From contig NC_072455.1 in assembly GCF_027596085.1 (NCBI RefSeq), forward strand, positions 4,986,509 to 5,050,508: 64,000 nt of DNA. Direction: 5' to 3'. Positions 54,501 through 62,056 of the stretch are shown here, piece by piece. Origin of the DNA: Anoplopoma fimbria. Lineage: Eukaryota; Chordata; Actinopteri; Perciformes; Anoplopomatidae. Numbering within the stretch: the first letter of the stretch is position 1; each line of letters opens with the position of its first letter. A program made the position numbers and the translations under genes. The notes beneath the pieces are model-generated. The model saw only the letters and a list, made by a program, of their open reading frames with translations, did no database searches and was not told the DNA's origin.

Positions 54501-55405
54501 TGTTGTCTTATCTTTTCATGCATCTGTTTCTTTTCTTCCAAACAAAGTTTTACAAAATGTATGTGAAAAAAGATATTTATGGATATATAAGCCAATGACC
54601 ATCTGTCTGTATTTCTCTTTCAGCTGGTGCCATACTGGGAGAAGACCTTCCGCATCGACCTCTCTTCTCCTCACATTGGTGTCGTTGATGTTGAGGACGT
54701 AAGTTACCTGTCTTGTATTTTTTTTAAACAGAAATGAAAATCTGATTCCAAGTTGTTTGAGGTGTAGCAAGGAATAGTGTTAGACATGCGTTGTCAACAA
54801 CGAGAGGAAAAATCTTTCAAAGTAGGTTTTTTTTTCAATGACGTGACATGATAGTGATAATCTGGAGTATTTTCTCACCACCATGGTGTCATTTCCAAAC
54901 AATCTTTTGAAAAGTAAAGCAAAAAAACAATTCTACCCACAAAAAAAAAGCCTAAATCAAGTTGGATTGCAATCAAGATAATGATAATTCTGGATGTTAA
55001 TGCTTACCATCAGTAAATGTCTTTAACTTTAGTCATCATTTTAAGCTCTTATTGAGCTGTAAACTGGGCACGAAGTTAGTATTTTTGTTTTCCCGTCATT
55101 GGCAGGCCGACAGCGTGTGGATGGAAATGGATGACCAGGACGACATGCCAACAGCTGACGAGCTCGAGCAGTGGATCGAGGACGTTCTGTCTGGAAAGAT
55201 CGACCCAGATGATGATGATGAGGACGACGACGACGATGATGATGATGATGATGATGATGACGATGATGATGAAGATGATGACGACGACGACGATGATGAT
55301 GATGATGATGATGACGACGATGATGACGATGATGACGATGATGACGACGATGACGACGATGATGACGACGATGATGACGACGATGATGACGACGATGATG
55401 AATAA
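36305..55405 (+). CDS. casq1: Calsequestrin (casq1-type), complete coding region in 11 exons
   Basis: Calsequestrin is the high-capacity, low-affinity calcium-binding protein of the sarcoplasmic reticulum lumen; it polymerises with calcium near the ryanodine receptor. Coding exons: 36305-36541, 51255-51348, 52575-52675, 52781-52892, 52985-53058, 53149-53279, 53888-53933, 54063-54117, 54254-54354, 54624-54698, 55106-55405. They total 1326 bases (441 residues plus stop), every junction is GT-AG and the frame is kept throughout. Residues 1-20 form a signal peptide, followed by the family N-terminus ([10 protein letters not shown]). Three thioredoxin-like domains lie at about 23-146, 147-249 and 250-372, and residues 377-441 are an acidic tail. 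Phrases such as [27 protein letters not shown] and SVWMEMDD fit CASQ1 better than CASQ2. I cannot tell which teleost copy (a or b) it is. The start is the first ATG of the frame, with G at -3; an upstream GTG in the same frame is not a plausible start. Odd features are the very long tail and the lost usual N-glycosylation sequon. Confidence 0.96.
39350..39545. repeat. Interspersed repeat fragment in casq1 intron 1
   Basis: Contains GATATTCATGGTCCCCAGAGGATTAAG, TTGGTAATCCACTGACTTTTCCTC and TCTTGACAACCAATTGGATTG, matching the family at 7320-8110 and 15240. Confidence 0.5.
40625..40770. repeat. Dispersed repeat fragment in casq1 intron 1
   Basis: CCAATACCACTTAGTTACGTTTAGGAAAA resembles AACAAAACCACTTAGTTAGGTTTAGGATGA at 49806-49835. 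Family not named. Confidence 0.45.
44372..44661 (+). mobile_element. tRNA-derived SINE, copy 3, 5'-truncated, in casq1 intron 1
   Basis: Same family, beginning at GAGAGCAAGGTAG, so the A box is lost. The B box (near 44407) and the complete 3' tail with four to five TGTAA units are kept. The loss of the 5' end fits ordinary incomplete reverse transcription. Confidence 0.86.
48661..48910. mobile_element. Reversed, end-truncated copy of the 57082-57422 MITE family, in casq1 intron 1
   Basis: In opposite orientation it shares the terminal TAGTGTCTAGGATTTAGGGG, the internal block TTGTGTTTTCTTTACCTTAAAATGAGC, and a TTTCTACAGTTTCTGAAAAAGGAC..ACCACACAC segment with the 57-kb element. The far terminus is lost. 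Confidence 0.55.
49790..50110. repeat. Second copy of the same dispersed repeat in intron 1
   Basis: Shares the CCACTTAGTTAGGTTTAGG block with 40625-40770 and continues into sequence with a local direct repeat, GTTTCGTTGCAAGCC (near 50054 and 50069). Confidence 0.45.
50211..50295. repeat. Fragment of the foldback MITE in casq1 intron 1
   Basis: TTTAGCTAACCGGCTGCATG, TTAGCTTCAT and TATTTCCCAAAATACTGAA match the right arm of the same family. Confidence 0.5.
51255..51348 (+). CDS. casq1: casq1 coding exon 2
   Basis: Residues 80-110 plus the first base of Gly111: [20 protein letters not shown] and the basic AKKLG end. Acceptor CCAG, donor GTAAAC, phase 1. The [19 protein letters not shown] stretch is one of the best CASQ1-versus-CASQ2 discriminators in the gene. 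Confidence 0.96.
52575..52675 (+). CDS. casq1: casq1 coding exon 3
   Basis: Residues 111-144, [20 protein letters not shown] then [13 protein letters not shown]: the last strands of thioredoxin-like domain I. Acceptor TTTGCAG, donor GTGAGT, ending in phase 0. The 101-base length restores the frame after the phase-1 entry. Confidence 0.95.
52781..52892 (+). CDS. casq1: casq1 coding exon 4
   Basis: Residues 145-181 plus one base of His182: [20 protein letters not shown] through [12 protein letters not shown], opening thioredoxin-like domain II. Acceptor CTGTCAG, donor GTAGGT, phase 1. Only about 105 bp of intron separates it from exon 3. Confidence 0.95.
52985..53058 (+). CDS. casq1: casq1 coding exon 5
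   Basis: Residues 182-206, [20 protein letters not shown] then TFDLK, within domain II. Acceptor CATCCAG, donor GTTTAC, phase 0. The donor is weaker than its neighbours, but both flanking exons join in frame only with this choice. Confidence 0.94.
53149..53279 (+). CDS. casq1: casq1 coding exon 6
   Basis: Residues 207-249 plus two bases of Arg250: [20 protein letters not shown] through VEYIEQHD, the domain II to III boundary. Acceptor ATTTCAG, donor GTGAGA, phase 2. [18 protein letters not shown] is a strongly conserved calsequestrin block. Confidence 0.96.
53300..53716. mobile_element. Near full-length MITE in casq1 intron 6
   Basis: The left part reads GAGGTACTTGTACTTTACTAG...TTTATGCTACTTTCTACTTG; the right part reads TTTGCACTGTGGTATTGCTAG then TTAAGTACAAGAAGTACTTCTTC..CACTG. 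Both are ends of the same family as 61722 and 28503. It accounts for most of the 608-bp intron and does not touch the splice sites. Confidence 0.55.
53888..53933 (+). CDS. casq1: casq1 coding exon 7
   Basis: Residues 250-265, [16 protein letters not shown], a 46-base exon too short to stand out as an open frame. Acceptor GTTTCAG, donor GTAAGA. It is identified by the conserved PTLRKL.P..MYE.W motif and by in-frame joining to both neighbours. Confidence 0.94.
54063..54117 (+). CDS. casq1: casq1 coding exon 8
   Basis: Residues 266-283 plus one base of Asp284: [18 protein letters not shown], the conserved domain III strand. Acceptor TTCACAG, donor GTAAAA, phase 1. Confidence 0.94.
54254..54354 (+). 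CDS. casq1: casq1 coding exon 9
   Basis: Residues 284-317, [20 protein letters not shown] then [14 protein letters not shown]. Acceptor TTCTTTAG, donor GTATGA, phase 0. It contains N304-L305-S306, a potential N-glycosylation sequon; human CASQ1 has Asp in place of this Asn. Confidence 0.95.
54624..54698 (+). CDS. casq1: casq1 coding exon 10
   Basis: Residues 318-342, [20 protein letters not shown] then VDVED. Acceptor TTTCAG, donor GTAAGT, phase 0. Mammalian calsequestrins carry the glycosylated NVT sequon at the position corresponding to D339-V340-E341 here, so that site is absent. Confidence 0.95.
55106..55405 (+). CDS. casq1: casq1 coding exon 11 with stop
   Basis: Residues 343-441 plus TAA. 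It starts [20 protein letters not shown], continues [14 protein letters not shown], and then runs as 65 consecutive acidic residues to the stop. Acceptor TTGGCAG. The conserved DADSVWME and IEDVLSGKI motifs anchor it, and the acidic tract follows without a frame break. Confidence 0.96.
   Translation, partial: ADSVWMEMDDQDDMPTADELEQWIEDVLSGKIDPDDDDEDDDDDDDDDDDDDDDDEDDDDDDDDDDDDDDDDDDDDDDDDDDDDDDDDDDDDDDDDDDE
55208..55402 (+). repeat. casq1: GAT/GAC triplet tract encoding the acidic calsequestrin tail
   Basis: Sixty-five codons, 62 Asp (GAT and GAC mixed) and 3 Glu (codons 5, 22 and 65 of the tract). In calsequestrins the C-terminal acidic tail binds calcium and tunes polymerisation, but mammalian tails are much shorter. 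The tract is a coding microsatellite: the 5' part is GAT-rich, the 3' part alternates GAT and GAC in short periods. Its length may vary between alleles or be mis-assembled. Confidence 0.95.
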
Positions 55406-55970
55406 ATGTTTACCACCATATTTTACTTCACTATAATTTAGCCAGAAATGGCAAAACCCAAAAGTAACACCAGTTTTTTCATCTTGCAACAAACACAAGT
55501 TGTGTCTGTTTGCTTCCTGTACGGTTTCCTGTGAGGGACAAACATAATGACCCAGTCAGGGAGGGAGATTTTCAAAGAAGCAGAGGATTTGCATCTCTGT
55601 TGATGAACAGGGTTGCAGCTTAAAATGTTATATGTCCTTTGTTATTGTATTCAAATATGTTAATCTCTCACCTCTGAGGTTCACAGTGAAAGTGAGCAAA
55701 GACGCTTACATCCCTGACGTTTTCTACCTAATGTCACAGACCAGGGTTCACCCCTTTCTCATTTTCTGTTTCAACGACATGTTTTCTACTTGATGAAGAG
55801 AAGAAACACATTTTATCTTACTATTTTAAAGAGAACAAACCCAAAATCACTGGAATGTCTTAAGATTATTACAATCTTGTAAAACTATTAGGATACCGGG
55901 AAATAAGAAAATGACTAATTCATTTGTTTCTGCTCTCATTTGAAGAATAAAAGACAAAAGTATTTTACAA
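55406..55970 (+). promoter_or_regulatory. casq1: casq1 3' UTR and poly(A) signal
   Basis: AATAAA at 55946-55951 is followed by a T/G-rich stretch (about 55970-56030), the usual layout of a cleavage site. This gives a 3' UTR of about 560 nt. Another AATAAA overlaps the stop codon itself and is too early to be the main signal. Confidence 0.65.
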
Positions 55971-55974
55971 CCAA

Positions 55975-57080
55975 TGTTGTTTGTTGTTATTCCTATATGA
56001 AATACAATTATATGTGTGTGTGTGTAGACTGCAGGCAATTAAGTTTAATCATACATTTTAATGCATTGTATTATTCGGTTACATTGATATTTGCTGCTAC
56101 ACCTAGATAGTTTACATAAAGGTAGGATGACCTCCTTCGGGATGCATGCTTGTGCCCTTATGCTTAAGATAATGTCTACTGAGGTCCGCAGCAGGTTTTG
56201 CTGCTACACATAGACTTTTAAAGCCCGGCTGATGCTAACATGGGCCTTATACCAGACTTGGCGTTGGGTTCCGTTATTTTGGGGGTTCTATGCATGGTGC
56301 TCCCTGTTCTGGCTTAGTAGCTGCTTAGCCAATCCAGGGAGCATTTTAATAGCGGAGCCACCAGCGCCAAGTATAACTGTATTTCCATTGTTGCAATAAA
56401 TGGATAAAAATCTATGACGTGAGTGTTCCTGACTGAACAACCAGTGCATGGCCGTAACAGAGGATCACAGAAGAGTCCACGAAACAGCTCGTAATTGAGG
56501 AAACAATGTGTTTCTGCAGATGCAGCAAAGGGACCAGGTCTATGTGACGATAAGTGAAAACTCATACGTGTTGGGATCAAACTAACACACAAATTTTAGC
56601 GTTTTTTGGGTCAGTCAAATGTGAGAATGGATGACTCAACAACAATTTATCAAGATAAAGAATCAATACATACAGTATATATCAGCGCAATGAATTCTAG
56701 CTCATTATTCATTTCTTACCATTAGACTTCAAAATCAGCTTAGACAGAAGAAAGTTCCTCCTATTGTCAATTCAGAGAGATAAATAAAATGAGTTCTCTC
56801 TGTGTATGTCATAAGACTGAGAGTTTTATTGTGGAAATACATTGGAAATACATACGTTGTGATGACCTCTGACCACCCCACAATGTACGATGGGGCCGAC
56901 AACGGAGTGTGCAGCTGCAGAAATGGGACCAGGTGTCTGTGCACTTATGTCCATATACACATGTCTGGGGAAACAACCACAGCACCACTTTCAGCGGTTT
57001 CTTTGTCAACCAGGTTTAAGAAACAGTGAAGATGATCCATTTGTCATCATGATTATGATTTTAGGTAAAGACTTAAACGT
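55975..57080. other. Intergenic stretch between casq1 and the 57-kb MITE
   Basis: No gene recognised. Ordinary sequence with a short GT run near 56012. Confidence 0.6.
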
Positions 57081-57081
57081 G

Positions 57082-57422
57082 CAGAGTGTAGGGTTTGTTG
57101 GTATCTAGTGGTGAGGTTGCAGATTGCAACAAATTGAAACTTCTTCCATGTGCCAAGCGTCCAGAAACCCAACGATGGCCGACATGAAAAACGCAAATGA
57201 CCCTTTCTAGAGTCAGTGTTTGGTTTATCCTTTCTGAGCTACTGTAGCAAAATGGTGCCTGTCTACTTCAAGATGACCAGCTCTGTATGTAGACATTGAC
57301 AGCTCATTCTAAAGTAATGAAAACACAATTCTTATTTTCAGGTGATTATACAGTAAAGAAAAGATACTTATTTACATCATATTCCATTTCTACCAATAGA
57401 TCCCCCTAAATGCTACACACTG
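57082..57422. mobile_element. Non-autonomous DNA transposon (MITE) with imperfect terminal inverted repeats
   Basis: The left end CAGAGTGTAGGGTTTG...ATCTAGTGG mirrors the right end, whose reverse complement begins CAGTGTGTAGCATTTAGG...ATCTATTGG. It is about 341 bp long with no coding capacity. The flanking 8-mers are too different to call a target duplication. The CAGTGTGTAG ends suggest the hAT group. A reversed relative lies at about 48661-48910. Confidence 0.6.
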
Positions 57423-57590
57423 TACCTTTGACAGGTCTGAAAAAGTATTTTATATGTTAATTTTAATTAAATCCAATAATCTCAACTAAAGCCTACTGTG
57501 GGATAAAAAGTATCCTTATTGTTAAATTGGGCTGACGAAAACCGTGACTTTTTATTTTTTTATATGATGCTGGAAAGAATCAGAATAAGA
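57386..57590. repeat. Segmental duplication, copy A
   Basis: Matches 59199-59399 in the same orientation. It starts inside the right end of a MITE (ATTTCTACCAATAGATC) and continues about 165 bp past the element's terminus into unique flank (AATCCAATAATCT, AATTGGGCT and GAAAGAATCAGAA are shared). Shared flank means local duplication, not two separate insertions. Confidence 0.7.
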
Positions 57591-57594
57591 AATA

Positions 57595-59100
57595 ACAGCT
57601 AATCTGGGCTCTTAAATTCTCTATTTTTTCTCTTTTTCTAATCATTATTGCACATTTTGTAAAAACCTTTTTATTATAACTCTAAATTAAGAATGTAAAA
57701 CTGATAGGTAGGTTTGCAGTTTTTATATTAAGCCAATCAAATGTCTGGCTCCATTATTTGCATCATTCACAGTATGCAGAGTTCCATTGATGGGTAAACA
57801 AACGATAGATTGCCGTGTTAATTCAAAGCCAGAGTATAGAAGTGGCACAAGCAATTATTAGTTAAAGTTAAAGTGACAACAGTAACATAAAAATCAATCT
57901 TAGATTTGTGTTTCCACCAATGAGTCCGATCCCTGCAAGCCAGAATTCCAACCAAACTTTAAGTACAAATCAGGGCTGGAGCAGCTAACATTTGGCGTTA
58001 CACATGGCTAACACATAAGAGTCGGAAAACAACTTTTATTCTTTTATGATGCATGTCATAGATCATATATGTAGTATCTGTACTGTTTATGTGTGTGCTC
58101 ATAATCTACTGGTGTCAGCTATTAAGGTACTTAAATATGAAGCAATTCAAGGGCAATATTATTATATTCCTTTATTGATCCAATAAATATGGTTATGCGT
58201 TCTCAAAAAGAAGCCATAAAATCAGGCAAGGGTTCATCGATTTTTGCCACCAATTCAAACTCAGGAAACAGCCACTGACTGAGAACAAGATTTTCATATT
58301 GGTTTATATCAATCAGAACATTTCTGATACTTTCCATGATATTTGGTTTGCATCTTTATGGTCAGAAGAATAATAATCTCTGCCAAACTGCATCTTATGG
58401 GGACATCATGTTTTCGTTCTTGTGTGTGCGCGTGTCTGTGTGCATCTGTCTGTCTGTCCATGGCTAATCTCACATACTGCAGGACCTATCAACCTAATAT
58501 TGTTTTGTGCACATTATGACTGTATGCTCAATGACCTCACTTGGTTGCGAAGATTAACAATCATTTAAAAAACTTTTTTAATGAAGTTTTATACTGTCAT
58601 TAACTTCTAACTTGTGACTATCAACGCCGTCCAGAAGGGGCAGCAAGTTATCAACAACTGCTTCGGAATAGGAATTGTTCCTTTGGAGATTTACCCACCT
58701 AAGTATGCTGCAAAGATGTATTCCTGATCTATTTTCCATCAACACCAATTGATATGATGGTGATGACCAGCTGCTGGGCAAAAGTGATGGTGGAGTCTGT
58801 GGGATAACAAACTGGTGACTGGACAGAGCCAGAGAGCAGCACTCTCTACTCCACCTAGGTTGAAAAATGTATAAATAAATATATTCATTCAGTGCATTTT
58901 TATTCGGTATCAATAAAAGGAGCTCTACATTTGGCCTGTAGGACCAGTGAAGAACTGAGATATTTTTAAACTTTGAACCCCCCACTAAAGTTAGTTTGCC
59001 AGTCAATGTATTATTATGTCCTCATTGTTCATACATTGATCTCAACAACAAGATAATAAAGCCACTTATCGGGTTGGATGTTAAAGATTAACAGATCATC
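57595..59100. other. Intergenic stretch between duplication copy A and the truncated C1q-like start
   Basis: No gene supported. A 142-codon minus-strand frame (58578-59006) is uninterrupted but has no recognisable domain. The CATGGCTAATCTCACATACTGCAGGACC phrase near 58459 looks like part of a dispersed repeat. Confidence 0.5.
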
Positions 59101-59104
59101 ATTA

Positions 59105-59198
59105 AACAACATAAAAGCATCAACAGGGATCACATAAGTCAGAGTTTAGGTTAATGAGCGATCTTGAATCAACTTGGAACGATGAATTTCCCAATTTT
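59105..59198 (+). pseudogene. Truncated duplicate of the C1q-like promoter and first codons
   Basis: Aligns by eye with 59752-59842: the same ACAACATAAAAGC TATA block, the GGGATCACAT.AGTCAG segment, the TCTTGAAT..ACTTGGA segment and an ATG (59182) followed by AATTTCCCA. Right after the fourth codon it switches to sequence matching the end of the MITE at 57386. What is left reads as about 24 codons before a stop, so this is a relic of a second C1q-like copy. Confidence 0.75.
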
Positions 59199-59399
59199 AT
59201 TTCTACCAATAGATCACCTTAAATGCTACACACTGTACCTTAGACAGGTCTGAAATAAATTGAGTATTTTCATTTGAATTCAATCCAATAATCTAAACCA
59301 GATGCTACTGCGGGTGAATTTATATTCCAATTGGGCTTTTGAAAACTGGATTTTTATTTTTTTTAAATGAGTTTAAATTGCTAGAAAGAATCAGAAAAC
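59199..59399. repeat. Segmental duplication, copy B
   Basis: Partner of 57386-57590. Its left edge is fused directly to the truncated C1q-like start, so the breakpoint lies at 59198/59199. It has several small indels relative to copy A, so the event is not very recent. Confidence 0.7.
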
Positions 59400-59756
59400 A
59401 GTTATCCGCATGTGTAAGTAACGGCATGTAAATACATGTCAGAAGTCAAAGTCAAAGCTTTTGGTTAAAGTATGTATCTTATGTAACTTCAGTTACGCAT
59501 CAAATAACGCAGCTTGATCAGAGGCTCAAAATATTATTAATTGTATCTGCTTCAAACAATGCTAAAATAAATAAAGTGCAGTTTAAAAAAAAAGAAATGT
59601 GACAAACACCTAAGATCAGTGAAAAAGTGGGACACATTTCGGTTTTTATTGCTCTTGGATATCAAAGGTTAACTGGTTGCCAATAAATGCAATCAATACC
59701 ACTTTCTGATTACATAATAGGCCTTGTTTTAAAGGGGTTGTTCATCTTCAGACAAC

Positions 59757-59790
59757 ATAAAAGCAGCCAGAGGGATCACATCAGTCAGGA
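59757..59790 (+). promoter_or_regulatory. TATA box of the C1q-like gene
   Basis: ATAAAAG at 59757-59763 lies 70 bp before the ATG. A start site about 25-30 bp downstream, near the TCAGTCAGG stretch, would give a 5' UTR of about 40 nt. A diverged copy of the same block, TATA included, lies at 59105-59198. Confidence 0.5.
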
Positions 59791-59826
59791 TTCTGTTGCG
59801 TGAGCAGTCTTGAATTGACTTGGAGA

Positions 59827-60442
59827 ATGAATTTCCCACTTTTATTGTTTTTGTCGCTGTTCTGCAGCTTGACTTCGACCCAGGATAATAGTACTGCTAC
59901 TGAAACAGAAGACACTATAGAAACACTGTCATGCTTTCCTGACATGTGCAACCTCCTGAAAGAGTTTGGTGCCATGAGAGAAAAACTGGGAGCTATGGAA
60001 ACCAGGCTGAAAGACAGTGAAACCAGGCTGAAGGACAGCGAAACCAGGCTGACGGACAGTGAAACCAGGCTGAAGGACAGTGAAACCAGGCTGAAGGACA
60101 GCGAAACCAGGCTGAAGGACAGTGAAACCAGGCTGAGGGACAGTGAAAGACAGATTCTTGAACTGAAGGGCAAAGGTAAAGTGAAACCCTATCTCTGATT
60201 TATTGAAATACTTACGTGAAGAATTATTATGTGTGTTGTGAACAACAAAATTAAACTATGGGAATACATTTACGGAATGATGTGGTCACAATTCTTTTTT
60301 TTGTTGTAAACAGAAAACAACACTGTAGTATTCAGTGCAGCAACAGGTGTAAATGGAGCCATTGGACCCTTTAATACAGACACAACTTTAATCTACACAG
60401 CAGTGATAACAAACGTCGGCAATGCCTACAGTCCAGTTACCG
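59827..60442 (+). CDS. C1q-like secreted protein, first two coding exons (3' part missing)
   Basis: Exon 1 is 59827-60175 (donor GTAAAG, phase 1), exon 2 is 60314-60442 (acceptor AACAG, donor GTATGT, phase 1). Together they encode 159 residues. Residues 1-19 are a signal peptide ([19 protein letters not shown]), then an acidic segment with a sequon (NST), a two-cysteine motif CFPDMC that may link chains, and a heptad-repeat coiled-coil stalk. Exon 2 encodes the first strands of a globular C1q domain: [17 protein letters not shown], then [20 protein letters not shown]. Teleosts have many such C1q-like (cerebellin/C1q-TNF-like) secreted trimers, some linked to immunity. The family needs a third exon for the remaining roughly 90 residues of the head. 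I see none between 60443 and the LINE at 62047, so the gene is either split by a longer intron running past the window or truncated. The start chosen is the ATG at the signal peptide; an earlier in-frame ATG at 59800 lacks one. Confidence 0.83.
59998..60144 (+). repeat. 21-bp coding minisatellite, seven units (coiled-coil stalk)
   Basis: Seven head-to-tail 21-bp units encode the heptad ETRLKDS, with T replacing K in unit 3 and R replacing K in unit 7. Each unit is exactly one heptad, so changes in copy number keep both frame and coiled-coil register. The units are nearly identical, which points to recent expansion or homogenisation. Confidence 0.95.
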
Positions 60443-61720
60443 GTATGTACTTAGTACTGACACTTTCTACAATAGCTTAATAAATGAAAATGTCATAGAA
60501 ATAAAATGTAATAAAATATGACATTCACTGAGGTTCATCTGCAATTACTTTCCATTGATTTTCGCATGATGAGTTGTGCAGTGCAGGAAAAAGCTTGGTT
60601 AATGTTAAGTATGTGAACTTTTTTTGTTTTTACCTTATGATCTGACTCAATAGCAGCAGCTGATTACCTTTAGTAAGAAACTTTCACTAAAGTGCATGCA
60701 AAATGGCCAAGTTGTCGTAATTTTTTTATTTGGTCCTCTAATTATATGTACAACCTTTAGTCTTTACAGAACAAACATGACAAAACCAGTTTTTTGTGAA
60801 AGTATTCATGACAAAAACAAAATATTTTGACTTGAATATTACTCGTAATAAAAAAATACCCTCCATGGTGTTTAAAGGCCTTGAACCTGAACACATACAT
60901 TTGCTATGCTATGAGGATATGGCATTTCATGGAACCCAGACTAAGAATCCTTCCAGCTTTGGCAAACACCTGACTTTTCCTCTAGCGCCACCATGAGGAT
61001 GAAATCCAAACTCCACTTCTTTGACTTATGACCAAATACCTGCAAAGCTAATGACATTCCCATCAGCCTAAGCCGTAGTATATGTTTGTTGCTAACAAAC
61101 TTGTCAAAAACAAGCTTTGGTCTGGCATCTAACATACTGTATGTTCTTTGTCTTCTCTTTTTTGCATTGTTGAACATTAAAGAACCCAAACTAAGCCCAT
61201 TTTAGTGTTGATATGATACTTTAAACTAAGGTTTGTTTCAAATTTTTCTCTGCCATTCAAAAATATGCAATAAACCAAAACAATAAACTGAAACAGAAAA
61301 AGCTGTTTAATAGTTTTTATAGCACAATATCATGATTCAATGTTAACATCAAACATAGTAAATAAAAATGCAGCTTTAAGCCATTTCTTTGATAATATGA
61401 AAACAAAGCACAGCTATAAAAGGATCTATTCATAACCAAGAAGGAAACATTTTTACATTTGAAAGTAAAGTCATCAATTCCAGGCAGACTTCTAAAACAT
61501 TTTAAGAGGTTTCTGTGTAGTTATTTCGTAAAAAATCAATCAATTAAATTCAAGCAACTCACTGTGGGTGAGACTACACACAAGAAAAACAAATAAGCAC
61601 CAAGTCACTGTGGGTGAGACTGAACGCAAGAAATCATTAAACATCAGGGAAGCGAACATCACTCTTTGATTGAGCTGTTTACAGCTTGTTGACATCATGA
61701 TTAAGCAAGGTTTGGCAACA
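60443..61720 (+). other. Putative intron 2 of the C1q-like gene (no third exon found)
   Basis: Begins with donor GTATGT. No sequence resembling the expected continuation of a C1q head (a GxxTAPxxGxYxF-like start) was found in any frame. ACTTTTCCTCTAGCGCCA at about 60972 belongs to a dispersed repeat; the direct repeat CACTGTGGGTGAGACT occurs near 61560 and 61605. Confidence 0.55.
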
Positions 61721-61721
61721 A

Positions 61722-61826
61722 TGGTGGAATATAACTAAGTACATTGTATTGCATATAGGTCAAAAATACTTGTACTCTATTTGAGTATTTCTATTTTATG
61801 CTACTTCATACTTGTACTTCAAATAT
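61722..61826. mobile_element. MITE end (TGGTGGAATATAACTAAGTAC family)
   Basis: Begins TGGTGGAATATAACTAAGTAC and continues through ACTTGTACTC, TTGAGTATTTCTATTTTATG and CTACTTCATACTTGTACTTC, the terminal part of a MITE common in perciform fish. The other end is missing where the L2-like fragment begins. Relatives lie at about 28503 and 53300-53716. Confidence 0.6.
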
Positions 61827-61827
61827 T

Positions 61828-62056
61828 AATCACACCTGTCAGAATGTCCTGGACTCTGTTGCCCCCCTGAAAAACAAAAGGTCAAATACAACACCCCAGC
61901 CCTGGCTAAACGAATCCACCCAAGGTTTAAAGAGAGACTGTAGGAGAAAGGAACGAAAACGGAAAAAAAATGTATTTCATGAGATTTGGAAAGATGCGAT
62001 GAAGAACTATCAGAAGGCAGTTAAAGAAGCAAGGACTTTGTTCTTCTCAAATGAAA
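61828..62056 (+). mobile_element. L2-like LINE fragment
   Basis: An open plus-strand segment reads LDSVAPLKNKRS, QPWLNESTQGLKRDCRRKER and MKNYQKAVKEARTLFFSNEI. This resembles the linker between endonuclease and reverse transcriptase in fish L2-type LINEs. Both ends are cut: the left abuts a MITE end, the right abuts the oppositely oriented LINE at about 62057. It is a remnant, not a gene. Confidence 0.7.

Noticed and set aside
55076..55498. Minus-strand and off-frame ORFs (Ile/Val, Ser, Met/Thr rich) over the aspartate tract
   Set aside because: Shadows of the GAT/GAC coding repeat of casq1 exon 11.
58578..59006. 142-codon minus-strand frame
   Set aside because: No recognisable family, no clear splice or promoter context; kept as unsupported.
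59800..59826. Earlier in-frame start of the C1q-like gene at 59800
   Set aside because: It would put a polar segment before the signal peptide; the ATG at 59827 starts directly with it and is the one retained in the truncated duplicate.
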